DNA from: Glutinoglossum americanum
Taxonomy: Eukaryota; Ascomycota; Geoglossomycetes; Geoglossales; Geoglossaceae
Direction: 5' to 3'
Length of the DNA: 64,000 nucleotides
Assembly: GCA_020080175.1 (NCBI GenBank)
Contig: JAGHQL010000005.1
Location: forward strand, 1 to 64,000
Under the pieces are notes generated by a model. That model did not search any database. It worked only from the letters and a program-made list of their open reading frames with translations, and was not told where the DNA came from. Positions 47,597 to 58,468 of this stretch are shown one piece after another (within the stretch, counting starts at the first letter, position 1; every line of letters starts with the position of its first letter). The translations under genes were made by a program, and so were the position numbers.

Positions 47597-49690
47597 ATCT
47601 CGCTAGAGTCGATGTTGTGAACTTGGGGCTGAAATACTCGTAGGCCTGTTTTGGCTTGGGGAAGGCGGGGATTCTCTTGCGAGTTCAATATGAGCCTAAG
47701 CCAATGGTACCTAGAGATGATACTATGTGCGAGAGGTTGTGCGTAGTGGACGTAATGGTATCGTAGTAAGTTGTGAGGTGGTGGTCTATTTCTTTGGTGC
47801 TGCGAGGGAGCATTATATTGCTAGTTTTAACCCCACCACTAGTTAGATCTTATTTAGGTTAGCTTTGTTTAGTGACTACCTTAGTGGAGTTAATTCAATG
47901 ACTAGCTCTTTTTCCACTCTAGCCACCCCTCAAGCCTGGCTTTTCGAGCACTAGCCTTACTCTTCTAATAGCTGGCAGTAACTGTTGATGGTGCGGTTCT
48001 CCGCCTCTGCCAGCCCCCTGCATGCTCAGGGTGAATTAAGCCATGACTAGAGTGGCTATCCTGATAGCTGATAGAACATTGCATAAACCTTAATAGCCTT
48101 TCCGCTATCCCGTCATTTGAGCTAGCGCGAACAAATCATAAGATACTGCATCTGCTAGCGCTGATGGAAACCGCCAGTAGGCCGGCCGCGCCGTCCTCGG
48201 GGCTCGATGCTTCTGGTGGGCTCTGTTGGGTTCTAGAGTTGATTTCGAGGATTGGGGATCTTAATTCATATAACTGCTAATGTGCGTTCTACAGGGAGGT
48301 CTGATGGGCCACGTCACCGCAATGGAGAATCCTACGGTAACCAAGCGTTTAGCGCGGTATTAACACCAATAGTATATCTTCCCCCTCGTTTGTTTACCAG
48401 ATTGGCCATACGTTTTGGCAGATCTGGGGGAGCGCTTCTAGGCTCGTAGAGCTCTGCCTTGGGACGGGCCACAAGGCAGGGTGGGAGCCGCTAGTTTTAT
48501 TGTAATTAAAGAGAGAAATATGCAATCGGAATAGATAATATGAATTTGAATTCTATTTACGATCTGGGCATATAGAGAAGTGGCACAACCGTAGAGTATA
48601 TAGGGTAGAAGGAAGTATAGAACGGGCTGCGCCTCTGGTGTTTAGTGCTGTTATGAGCTGCCTGCAGACATGTAGAATTAATTTGATTAGATAAATAGAA
48701 TACATAGGGACGTAGTAAAACCAAGACCGGAGCCAGACCCAATGCGACACGAGAACCATGGCCGCGTGTACATGCATGCTGTTGGAGGGTCGCATCCCCT
48801 TTACGAGCTAATAAATGAGCAATTCCAAAATTAGGGCGCCTCATGCGCCATGGCATGTCATTGCTGTTATAGATATGTTGCAAGGGTCAGGAGCATTGAC
48901 TGTCCTTTGGCCGCTCCAATTACATGGTCAAGGCGATGCCCATCTCTTCTTGAGGCTCGCTAGCCTGAATTCTATACCCGCTCTATCCTGCCATTGCTTC
49001 TGCTTGTCATGTGGCATGCCCGGACCAATGGTTCTCGCGATGGAGCCTCGAACTACTCAGGCTATTCAAACGGAGGACCACGGGAACAGATTTCCCTCCA
49101 GCGCCAGGCCCCTCGCCCTCACTAGAGGGAGCGGGTAGGTGCGGGAATGAGCAGGTTGCCGAGCAGCATACTCAACGCGCCAGACAGACGCCTCAAGTGT
49201 GCCGAGCATTCTGTGGCGTCATAAATGGGTTAAGCAGGACACGCGGTAAGCAGAAGCAACGGCCAGTCTACCCGCCACTCCGCCTGCTATGGCGAGTATC
49301 ACAAGACTGACTTCGCAATACTTCCACTTCGTGTCATATGCCCCGCCGCGTTGTGTGGTCTTGTCCTGGAATGGACGTATAAATGTAGCTCTTTTCCCAC
49401 CTCGTATCATGAAGGGTATTTCTATACCCGCGTTTACACCCTTACGTAGTATCAATACCGGCCAGCTATTAGCCATTGGCTCGGTAGGGGCAGGTTTATT
49501 CGCCAGGCTCGCCTCCATTTCAATTCAACATCCTCCTAACCATCAGTTAGACTTTCGTCTCCAGTATCTAGATGTAACTCCGCTCGACCAATATATCCAA
49601 TCAATGTTTCCCATACTTACAATCCCTTCCTCCCTCTTGTTAACAACATAGCCTCCAACACCATCTGCATTAACACTCGCCTACACCAAT
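47597..49690. other. Intergenic, no gene supported
   Basis: About 2.1 kb without recognisable coding blocks. Short frames on both strands overlap each other. No repeats of note were seen. Confidence 0.4.
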
Positions 49691-49734
49691 GTTAAACCAC
49701 CCATTTTCGGACCTTAGAAGCTTGCGCATGCCCT

Positions 49735-49965
49735 TGAGTTCGCCAACAACATCAAGTGGGTCCTAGGTATCCCCACCAGTGGCACCCGCAACCATTCCAC
49801 ATCCGCCAATACCCTTACCCTTCGATTGAAGATGCTCGCCGTGCAATATACAAAGAAGCGCGGATCGGCATATACGAATTCAAGACGAATATCGGTGATA
49901 GTGTGGTGGGTGCGCCTTCCGCTCTGATGGGCTTTGCAGGAAGTTTGCTAGCGTGGAAGGAGTGA
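49735..49965 (+). pseudogene. Broken partial copy of the downstream APH-type kinase gene
   Basis: Translation gives EFANNIKWVLGIPTSGTRN, then a shift of frame, then IYEFKTNIGDSVVGAPSALM and GFAGSLLAWKE. These align with EFSDNIKWILRIPINGTRS and IYEFKTNIDDSEIGAPYTLM plus SFAEGMPLWRR of the gene at 50.2-51.9 kb, in the same order and spacing. Only the N-lobe segment is present and a stop follows. It is a truncated tandem duplicate or the remains of a paralogue. Confidence 0.65.
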
Positions 49966-50240
49966 TTTGATGACATGCTAGGGTACTCAAGGCTCAAGGC
50001 TCTTACATATGCTCCGTCGTAAGGTAGACACAAAGATGAATATTTATCGTAGCCTAACAAGCACCCAAAAGTGAAAAGATTGCCGCGGCCTAACAAGCAC
50101 CCGAGAGTGAATCCTTGCGCGGTCTAGTAAATATTTACTTTCGAGACGCCGTAGGTATAAGATCTAGCTCAACACCTGCTTCCTCTTCAAACCTCAACCT
50201 ACCTACATCTGCTACTAGATACAACACCAGCCTTGCAGTC

Positions 50241-51920
50241 ATGCAATCCGTACACCCTACCCCGAGCAGTGACATCTACGACGTAGTAACCCTACCCTCT
50301 ACAAACCCCACCTCAAGTGGCCATGGCACTAGTAGTCTTGAGGCTTTCGCGCCGTTGATTTCAAATCTCCAGACGGAGGCAATCAGCTCCCTTGCCATCC
50401 GTGTTCGTAGCCAAATGAACGACCAGCCTTCACCACCACCCTCTTGTGTCGTCATGGGGCCTCCTATCTGCGGATCTTTCAACCTTATATACTGTCTCGA
50501 GTTCAGCGATAACATCAAGTGGATTCTACGTATCCCCATCAACGGTACCCGAAGCGCTTTCACTAACGCTGCTCTCGCTCTCCGATCAGCAATACTCACC
50601 TCGAAGTATATCAAAAAACATACAACCATCCCAGTTCCTGACATCTACGAATTCAAGACAAACATCGATGACAGCGAGATTGGAGCGCCTTACACGCTCA
50701 TGAGCTTTGCAGAGGGTATGCCTTTGTGGAGGCGGTGGTATGATACCTCACTAGAACCGACTCTTCTCCAGGAGCGACGAATTCAGATCCTCGAGGGTGT
50801 TGCCAAGGCGATGTCGCAGCTACAAGGGCTAGAATTCCCCAAGATAGGAGCATTGAAATTCGATGACCCTACGAGCCTGATTGTGACCGATATTACTGAG
50901 TATCAAACCCCAGACGAACGGGCGGATCTTAGCTCACTCGAAGGTGATGATGAGATGCCACACTTCTGCCAGATGGGCCCATTCTCGACGACCCAAGATT
51001 TCTTTGGCGCCCTGATGGCCAGGAAACATCCTGATTGGCAGGGCGACAATTTCAGCAATGGGATGTCCGAGCTCCTTCGCATGATGATCGGATGCTTGCC
51101 TCTTTCGACCCCAGCGATGAAGGGGACACTTACTGAAACCTTTGTGCTCACCCACCCGGACTACAACTACCAGAATTTCTTAGTAGCTGACGACGGGGCC
51201 CTAACCTGTGTGCTCGACTGGGACTGCATTTCCACGGTCCCACGCTGCATTGGTTATTCAAGATACCCCGGTTGGATCACGCGAGACTGGCATCCAATGT
51301 ATGACTATGACCGAGCAACACCGATGGAAAATTCACCAGAGGAGCTGGAAGAGTTCCGCCGAGAGTGGGATCGAATTATGGGTGGGCTTCTTGGGAAGGA
51401 TTACGTGCCTAAGACACACCTGTTTGAAGCCATAAGCCTAGCGGTGGAACAGCCAATGATGTGGTCGTGCGTTATGGACAAGATGTGCAAGAAATGCTTC
51501 CAGCGCCCCCTGTTTGAGGTGGATCTCGGGAGCGAGGTTGATGCTGAATGGGCCACACCAGAGGGCGGTAGCGGCTCTCTTCAGGAGGCTAGGGGCAGCG
51601 ATGGTGGTCTTGGTTCCCCAAACCGTGGTGGGATATTCGATCACGCCTCCGAGCTTGGCCGCCATAGCGAAACTGATTACGAAATAGATATCCGAAGCGA
51701 TGGCGGGGTATCTGGTCCAATTCCCCGCAATACCGACTCCGAAGGGGACCCCTTCGGAGGCGACGAGCAAGGCTCCACCGTCTGGTCCGAAGATAGCCCA
51801 GAGGATTCAGACTATAGATCTTGGTTCCGTGGGACAGCAGTTGCCCTCGGTTCCGGCACCCTCGAGCCAGAGAAGGTCGCTATTTTGAGGGAAACGATAG
51901 AGGGATTTTTCCGCCTTTGA
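50241..51920 (+). CDS. APH-fold phosphotransferase (kinase-like) with an acidic tail
   Basis: A single-exon gene. The ATG at 50241 is the first good start, giving 559 residues; the open frame continues upstream without an ATG. Residues about 80-400 form the aminoglycoside-phosphotransferase/protein-kinase-like fold: N-lobe FNLIYCLEFSDNIKWILRIP, VPDIYEFKTNIDDSEIGAPY followed by LMSFAEGMPLW, the Brenner-type catalytic motif HPDYNYQN and the metal-binding VLDWD. These are the residues needed for phosphotransfer. A Gly/Ser/Asp/Glu-rich tail of about 130 residues follows, probably disordered. Fungi carry many such paralogues; substrates are mostly unknown and antibiotic resistance should not be assumed. 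A broken partial copy lies just upstream, suggesting local duplication. Confidence 0.87.
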   Translation: MQSVHPTPSSDIYDVVTLPSTNPTSSGHGTSSLEAFAPLISNLQTEAISSLAIRVRSQMNDQPSPPPSCVVMGPPICGSFNLIYCLEFSDNIKWILRIPINGTRSAFTNAALALRSAILTSKYIKKHTTIPVPDIYEFKTNIDDSEIGAPYTLMSFAEGMPLWRRWYDTSLEPTLLQERRIQILEGVAKAMSQLQGLEFPKIGALKFDDPTSLIVTDITEYQTPDERADLSSLEGDDEMPHFCQMGPFSTTQDFFGALMARKHPDWQGDNFSNGMSELLRMMIGCLPLSTPAMKGTLTETFVLTHPDYNYQNFLVADDGALTCVLDWDCISTVPRCIGYSRYPGWITRDWHPMYDYDRATPMENSPEELEEFRREWDRIMGGLLGKDYVPKTHLFEAISLAVEQPMMWSCVMDKMCKKCFQRPLFEVDLGSEVDAEWATPEGGSGSLQEARGSDGGLGSPNRGGIFDHASELGRHSETDYEIDIRSDGGVSGPIPRNTDSEGDPFGGDEQGSTVWSEDSPEDSDYRSWFRGTAVALGSGTLEPEKVAILRETIEGFFRL

Positions 51921-53324
51921 GTGGTTACCCGCTCTATGGATTCCAGGCTTCCCTCCTGGGTACTTTACACACATCAGGCGATTAGATACAAGTAGAGGTG
52001 GAGATTTTAGACTTTAGGCTACTCCTAGTAATAGATTGTCCTCTCAATAACAGGTCGCGCACTAAATCAGTGAGGCATAATGCGTTCTTCCTCCCGGGTT
52101 AACCAGGCCATGACCGCACAGATGCCAAGAAGGCCATACAGCACATACAGCAACCGAACTTTGTCACAAGCTTTTCCGTTTTACCGCAAATGAACCCGCT
52201 TTGTGCTTATGATTCGACAGTTAAGGTACCGCACTTACTAAATGTTACCCCTTGTACAGAAGATTAAAGTCCCGGAATTGCAATAGCACAAACGAACACG
52301 CGTTCAATGTCAGGGTGGATGAGAACGCAAGGCTAACGACGAGACATCCCGCCAGGCTGAACATGGGTAATGTCTATTATCGCGTAATGTCAATAGCAGC
52401 AACCCTGTAGGGCCTGCCGTCGTGGTAACATGTATACCTCTGCGGGGTACCTAGTTGCATTGCATTGCAGGTGAAACGTCCACCGCTTTTGAGAAGTCTT
52501 CTCCTGTCGCGTGCCGGCCTCGATGCCCCATTTGAGTGCCGAGGATTGTCCATGACGTTCGTCCCGCGCCTTTTCTACTTTATTTACTCTATGGTGGTCA
52601 CGCCTTACATGTACGCGGGCAAGGTATGGGTTGGGTATATATATATTACGCTTTACTATATGCTTCCGCAGACAACCAACAGAGCCTCGGTCGGCATGCC
52701 TAGGTAGCATTGAACCGCTCCTTCAAACACCTCCACCTCTCTAGGTCCGGTCCCACACGAAAAGGAGGAACAGGTGGAACAGGCAGAGGCCCCCAGAACC
52801 CCGTTCTGCCATGCTAATGAAGAGAGCTGCGTCGTCAGGCAGACTCGCCTATGCCAGCTATCGAACTCTTTACACCCGGTGCCGCCTAGCCGTTCAATTT
52901 CGTGCGGTTTTGGCCGTCAGATTATTAAATTAGCCAAGTTCGGGTCAAAGGATCCAGTCCCTCCTCGCTAACCGGTCTACTCCTAGTCAGCACATTACAA
53001 ATAATATTGAGACGACTCGCTCCGCCATCTAGTTGACTTGGGTATGAACTTCTCCAAGTTTTCGTATCTACGAATTCCGCACTTAACACTTTATTAGGAC
53101 ACTTTTGATCCATCCGACCAGTCGAATAGTCAACTTCGAATCGACTTTCCAACCAACTTTCTTAAAATGAGCCGGCGCCACCACCAACCCATACCCACTT
53201 ACGAGCCTATCTAATACTGGTTAGGGTCGCTGGCCATCTCTACCCTTGCCCCTGCTAAGGGATACTATAGCTTCTATCCTATTCCGGAAATACCCCCATC
53301 CCTGCCCTGCAGAACGATTAAGGC
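51921..53324. other. Intergenic, no gene supported
   Basis: No domain-bearing frame is present. A TATATATAT run lies near 52638. The last part precedes the ATG at 53325 and includes a pyrimidine-rich stretch typical of fungal promoters. Confidence 0.4.
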
Positions 53325-56300
53325 ATGTCTTCTATTGGTAGGTTGACAGCCGCTACTGCTAACGCTACACTTGATATCGCACCTGCGCTTGCGAACCTCA
53401 ACTTCGACTTCTCACTTTATAAGGTAGAAGCTCCGAAGGAGTTTCAAGGAGTTGGCGCATCTTTATCCGCTCTACGGCGTGAGGAGGCTGAGGGAGGCAG
53501 GCCTCATGTTACGGCTCGAAAGCTCGGCGCCCTCTTCGAGCGATTACTTCCGCCCACACCCGAACTCTTCAAGGCCTACGGCCGACGAGCGTCTGAAATA
53601 TCCCAGGCATCTATCGCCAATTCCGAAAGACCTAGCAACTACGGCGTCTTTGCAAACCAAGTAGGTACGGATGCTACTAGCTTGTGGGCAGCCGCCACCT
53701 CCGGCCAAGGAGCTATCGCCGTTCATCTCCTCGCCTGTATGCTGGCTAGAATATGGGACGGGCCAGAAGCGATATCTATTTGGGTTGAAATTGTAGAAAA
53801 GAGGAAAAAGGAAGTCTGTGCTGCCTTCGAGCAGACTGACGTTGCCGAATTGATCACCTTGGCTGCGGCTAGGCAGGAGTTGACTCGAGGGCAAATGGCG
53901 GAGTGGGATGGAAGTGCACGTGCTTGGTTACGGGCAGCGGATGCAGTGAAAAATCGGCAGCTAACGCAGCTCAGGTTAATTGTCGACAACGTTAGGCAAC
54001 CGGTCAATAAAAAGACGGACACATACGCAAGTGTGATAAATGCCTGGACAAACTCTTTGTCTCAGATGGAAGCGCTCATCAAGGGGATACCTCAGCGTGC
54101 TCAGGGCGGCGATCTTCTTCTATCTCTACACTCTTGGCACCTCTTTCCAGATATGATGGTTGTTCATCCTTCCACCACTCATGTCAGCCAGCGGGATCCG
54201 ATCTTCTCTACCGGGGGTATTCTGACCGTTGGCTTACAGGAGCCAGGTCATCAGCTCAATGGCGTCTATTGGTCCCTACCACTGGCGCACCTTCGGCATT
54301 ATGGTGCGCCAGTCGTTGCCGTACGGTCGATCAACAGCATTGAGCGATCTCGAATTTCTCTAGATGAATTTTTGCAAGCCCTTCTAGGCTGCGTTCTTCA
54401 GGGGTGGGGGATTTATGGGACCGATACCTCGAAGATCACAGGCTGGCTATCTCGTCTCAAGGACATACTCATCGAGGTCGACTCGGGTCAGTTATTGATC
54501 AGTGGCAAGGGCAGCTTTTCTTGGTTTGCTCTCTTGCTTGACGCTGCCAATTACTATCTCACATCGGTTGGAGATGAGCGTACAATTGCTACAAAACTCG
54601 TATCTCTAGGCCGTAGACACGGAAAGACATTCTTGGGGAGCACTATGACGCCGTTATTTGGGTTACTGCATTATGGACGCTTTGTCAACATAATTCGGGA
54701 AGACGACGACCGAATTCAATTCCTCCGTAAAGTTGCGAAGAAAATTATGGAAGAAGTGGGGTTAAGGAGTACAGAGATTTTTATTAGATACAGACGGCAT
54801 TACCCAGGGTGGTCCAAGTACGTCTACGAGTACGCAACTGCGTTGCCATGGCCCAGGGAAGCGCCAAAGCGAAGGCTTGACCAGTCCAGGCAGGCGAGCG
54901 AAGGACACCGCCGCTGGCTATACTCTGGCGGTGATTTGCGGGAACGGGTGTCTGATGCAAGATATTTAGGCAGATTAAATGACAACTATGAAGGCATCTC
55001 GCATGCGGTACCCACTGACTTTAAGCGATGGCATTCAACGCGACGGGATTCGGTGCAACAGCATCCACTAGGGACGCCCGACCACCCATTATTTGAAACA
55101 GATCGCTGCTTGTTTACTCCGGAGGAAAGTATCATACTTCGCGGCGAATACGAGACAAGGAAACAGTTCTATTCCTCAACAGGAGAAGATATAGTAGAAA
55201 GGGAAGGTGAACTCATTGAAGACTTCGCGGCGGAAAAAATGGGAATATTTTGGGATTCCATGGGCCAGCTGGATAGAGCCCATCAAACGACGAGAATATC
55301 GCGGGGCGCAATGGGCCCTACTGGTGCGGTTAACTTAACGCCTTGGTACAAATTTCTGTACGGCAACATTGATTCGGCAGCTCTGTTCGTTCTCGAGGGC
55401 TACGATCTCTTTGTCGACCTATATCAGACCGCTGCGGTGGAAATACCCGAATTCTATTCGCATTTCGAGTCTGGGAAGGTAGATCCCAAAGCTGTGGTAG
55501 AGGAGCTACAGTCGGTGCTCGGGGTGGCCGGGCCAGGGAATGACCCTCTCATAATGTCACTTAGGGCTGTTTCAACTGCAGCGGTAATATACAAAAACTT
55601 CTCAAATGGGTCAATCGATGTTCGTATCCTGCAGCAGCCACTCTGTGATGCCTATTGGGTCGTGGAGTGCGAGAAACGACACAAAGTGAATTACACCCGC
55701 GTCCCTTCTGGTTCGAAAATTCCAGAAATCATCCGACCTTATAGGCTTGACCGAGCAGGCGCTTTTGCGTGCATTACCCTGTTTGACTCAGGGCGGTACA
55801 ATGTCAGACCAGATGAGCTCAGAAGTGTCGTGGCAATGTCCTCAGGAGACTCCATATTTGTTGGAGAGGCACTGCTATGCGATCCATCAGAGGTACCACC
55901 CGCCGGGAATATCAAACGTATTGTGGGCAACATCGGACGCCCAGGCACAGCGTTCCTTGTTCCGCCGGTAGCCCCTCTCATCAAGGAAGTCTCGGTGTAT
56001 GAGTGGCCGCAGATAACTCGCCTCCCATTCGATGGCCAGATTCAAGATCGCTTTAAAAACACGTCGCTACATCTATCGTTCACTGGCGCTAGTTCTCCAC
56101 TAAACCTCGGATTCTCTGGTGGCCAGGACACGGAATTATACCTCTTAGAGACACTCATCTCAGTCCACGATACCGGAAGGTGGATTGCGGACTTGGATAT
56201 CTACAAGGCTTTCCAGAATGACAAACTATACCGAATTCCCCCATGCAATGTAACCAGCCATAGAGATAACATCCGAAGATGCCAGCTGACGTGCATTGAT

Positions 56301-56510
56301 GACTGGCTCGAACTAGTCGACCCGCCGGAAGAAAACGGTAGTATCGTCCGAGCCCACAAAAATTGGCAGGCAAGGCTTGCTGCTTTAGCTATAAGCGTTG
56401 CATTGGATTACCCCACGTTCGTTTTGCCGGAGGATATATGCTGGCAGTGCCTCGAATTTGCAGCCTACCAATATACAAGACTCTTTTCGAAGGTGATCGC
56501 CATAGCTTAG
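53325..56510 (+). CDS. Large uncharacterised protein, 1061 residues
   Basis: One uninterrupted frame from an ATG (53325) to a stop, in a window where most genes have introns. The protein is soluble-looking: no signal peptide and no membrane span. The N-terminal 250 residues are rich in helices, including an Arg/Ala-rich HVTARKLGALFERLL and AIAVHLLACMLARIW. The middle contains a basic, Arg-rich stretch (RRLDQSRQASEGHRRWLY). The C-terminal third is mixed alpha/beta, with LLCDPSEVPPAGNIKRIVGN and CDDWLEL-like CIDDWLELVDPPEEN. I cannot assign a family or motif, and no P-loop, kinase or protease signature is visible. Codon use and length strongly indicate a real gene. It lies between an APH-like kinase and an NLR, a setting where lineage-specific proteins are common. 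Confidence 0.78.
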   Translation: MSSIGRLTAATANATLDIAPALANLNFDFSLYKVEAPKEFQGVGASLSALRREEAEGGRPHVTARKLGALFERLLPPTPELFKAYGRRASEISQASIANSERPSNYGVFANQVGTDATSLWAAATSGQGAIAVHLLACMLARIWDGPEAISIWVEIVEKRKKEVCAAFEQTDVAELITLAAARQELTRGQMAEWDGSARAWLRAADAVKNRQLTQLRLIVDNVRQPVNKKTDTYASVINAWTNSLSQMEALIKGIPQRAQGGDLLLSLHSWHLFPDMMVVHPSTTHVSQRDPIFSTGGILTVGLQEPGHQLNGVYWSLPLAHLRHYGAPVVAVRSINSIERSRISLDEFLQALLGCVLQGWGIYGTDTSKITGWLSRLKDILIEVDSGQLLISGKGSFSWFALLLDAANYYLTSVGDERTIATKLVSLGRRHGKTFLGSTMTPLFGLLHYGRFVNIIREDDDRIQFLRKVAKKIMEEVGLRSTEIFIRYRRHYPGWSKYVYEYATALPWPREAPKRRLDQSRQASEGHRRWLYSGGDLRERVSDARYLGRLNDNYEGISHAVPTDFKRWHSTRRDSVQQHPLGTPDHPLFETDRCLFTPEESIILRGEYETRKQFYSSTGEDIVEREGELIEDFAAEKMGIFWDSMGQLDRAHQTTRISRGAMGPTGAVNLTPWYKFLYGNIDSAALFVLEGYDLFVDLYQTAAVEIPEFYSHFESGKVDPKAVVEELQSVLGVAGPGNDPLIMSLRAVSTAAVIYKNFSNGSIDVRILQQPLCDAYWVVECEKRHKVNYTRVPSGSKIPEIIRPYRLDRAGAFACITLFDSGRYNVRPDELRSVVAMSSGDSIFVGEALLCDPSEVPPAGNIKRIVGNIGRPGTAFLVPPVAPLIKEVSVYEWPQITRLPFDGQIQDRFKNTSLHLSFTGASSPLNLGFSGGQDTELYLLETLISVHDTGRWIADLDIYKAFQNDKLYRIPPCNVTSHRDNIRRCQLTCIDDWLELVDPPEENGSIVRAHKNWQARLAALAISVALDYPTFVLPEDICWQCLEFAAYQYTRLFSKVIAIA

Positions 56511-58468
56511 AGGTGCGAAACCACAGCCCTATCTTGTTCAGTGAAGGTAACTAGCAGTTTAGCTTACCGAAAAAGGACCCCTCACTTCAGGGGGAACTCT
56601 GACCTTCACCGATTGTCGATGGGGCAGGTTCAAGGCTCATTAGTGATAATTTCTTTGGAAACAAATATTCATTCCTTCATCTGCTCTCTCTAAGGCCTCT
56701 CTCCCTTTCCAATATGGGCTATTCAAGACTTTGTTTACAGCTAGCTGAAGGGCTGGCCCACCAACGTTAAACTTAATTGCTAAATTAACCCAAGTGTCCC
56801 CAAGCCCAGTTTCGCGGTTCACTCTTGCTTAAGTTAGTCGTCTAGTTAAAATCCTGGCTAGTAATCACCAAATCGAACTTGTTGAAGCGATGTCTAAGAG
56901 GGCCCGAAAAGGGAAAGGAAGAGAGGAGAAATTCACCCCACGCCACCAGTTAGCTCTAGGTTTCGTAATACCCTGTACCCGCCTGGTTATACTGCTAGGC
57001 CATAGGCTCCAACCTATTTTCGCAAAAAGTTCTAACAGGGCCCTCCCTCAATGGTCCATCAGGCACTTGGGCCATCGATAATACCTAGAAGTTGAGACGC
57101 AGCAAAAAGGGCATATAACCCTGCGCTATTCGTAGGGTGCGGTAAAGCCCATACGCAGACCGTATGGCGCTTTGCAGGCCACCATGTCCCACCCCACAGG
57201 GTAACCAATAACACTAAGTATAAGAAAACCGGAAGCCTCCTGCACTCGAAAAAAAAATGAGCACACCACAGGAGCCCGAGCGCAAGCATTAAGAGCTCAT
57301 GTGGGAGCCAAAACTCCTACCGAGCGGGCGCCGGAAATTTCTGCACTTCCAAAAAACGGATTTACCGTAAAAGTTAGCTAAAGGGGATCCTCCAGGTTCC
57401 ACAGCTCAGAGACCCGGATACGTGTTTGATATCATATATTTTGAACACCCCTAAAAGAATCTACAGCGGGATGCGGGAGGATATCCTTGAAGAAATTCAT
57501 GCCAGTAGTGATGGCAAAAAAAAACAATGGCGTTGGTACATCGCCGAACGTAGATTCGGTGTGTAGTAAGGGGAACGAACAACTCAGGCGAACGGGAGGC
57601 CAGGGTAGAGAACATCTTGAAGACTCCGGCCTTGGCGATTGCATGGCGTACCCTAGCGGTATGCCCGTAGCAAGACATTGATGTGATGACGGAGATGAAT
57701 TACTTGGGGTACACAATATCAGTATGCGTATTTGATACCACGTCCACTGCAATACAAATACTAGATAAATATTAGGGATTTAGTTTTTGGTATATCGCCT
57801 CCTAGGGATTCTGCCCTATGACGCCGCTGTGGGGGGGTCGGGGTGATCGTGCGACGATGGGAAAATCTATGGGTTTCATTATGCAGCATTGCTCTTTTTA
57901 TCGCTTCCATAGGAGTTATCCAGATGGGGTTGGCTATTCTCAGCTGCTGAAGAACGGGAGTGCCTCCTTCATCTCGGCGTTCACTAAAGCGGCCACTACC
58001 GAGCGAATCTTCACGTAGGAATTTGCCTCCGCGAGCATGGTGTTTCCATCATGCATGGGCGGTGTTTTGTAGGTAACCCCTTTGGTAACGACGGGCACGG
58101 CTAGACTGCTTTCCAAAGGGCCGACGCGGGGAATGCCAACGCTTAATATTTGAAGAGAATAGAAAAGTAGGTAGAAAAATATCGAGTACGGGCGGGAATA
58201 AGGCTGAGTTGAAGTCTCATCCCTGCTTCGCCCTAGGAACGCAGGGTTGGCTTGATCTTCATGAGACGTCTTATCCCTCTTAGCGTTTCGTGCTCCGGTT
58301 GTGCTCTATGGATCCGGCTTCCTTTCCATTTGCTGACACTATATATAACATTATGGAATTCAATTAATTCAACGTGCTTGTTTGTCTGGCCTACGCTCAA
58401 TACGAATGCGCATGGGTCACTCCACAATCGATTAAAAGGCCGCCAGCATCCAGGCATTCATGACAATA
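56511..58468. other. Intergenic, no gene supported
   Basis: About 2 kb between the 3' ends of the uncharacterised gene (plus) and the ankyrin NLR (minus). Short frames lack domains. No strong repeat was found. Confidence 0.4.
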
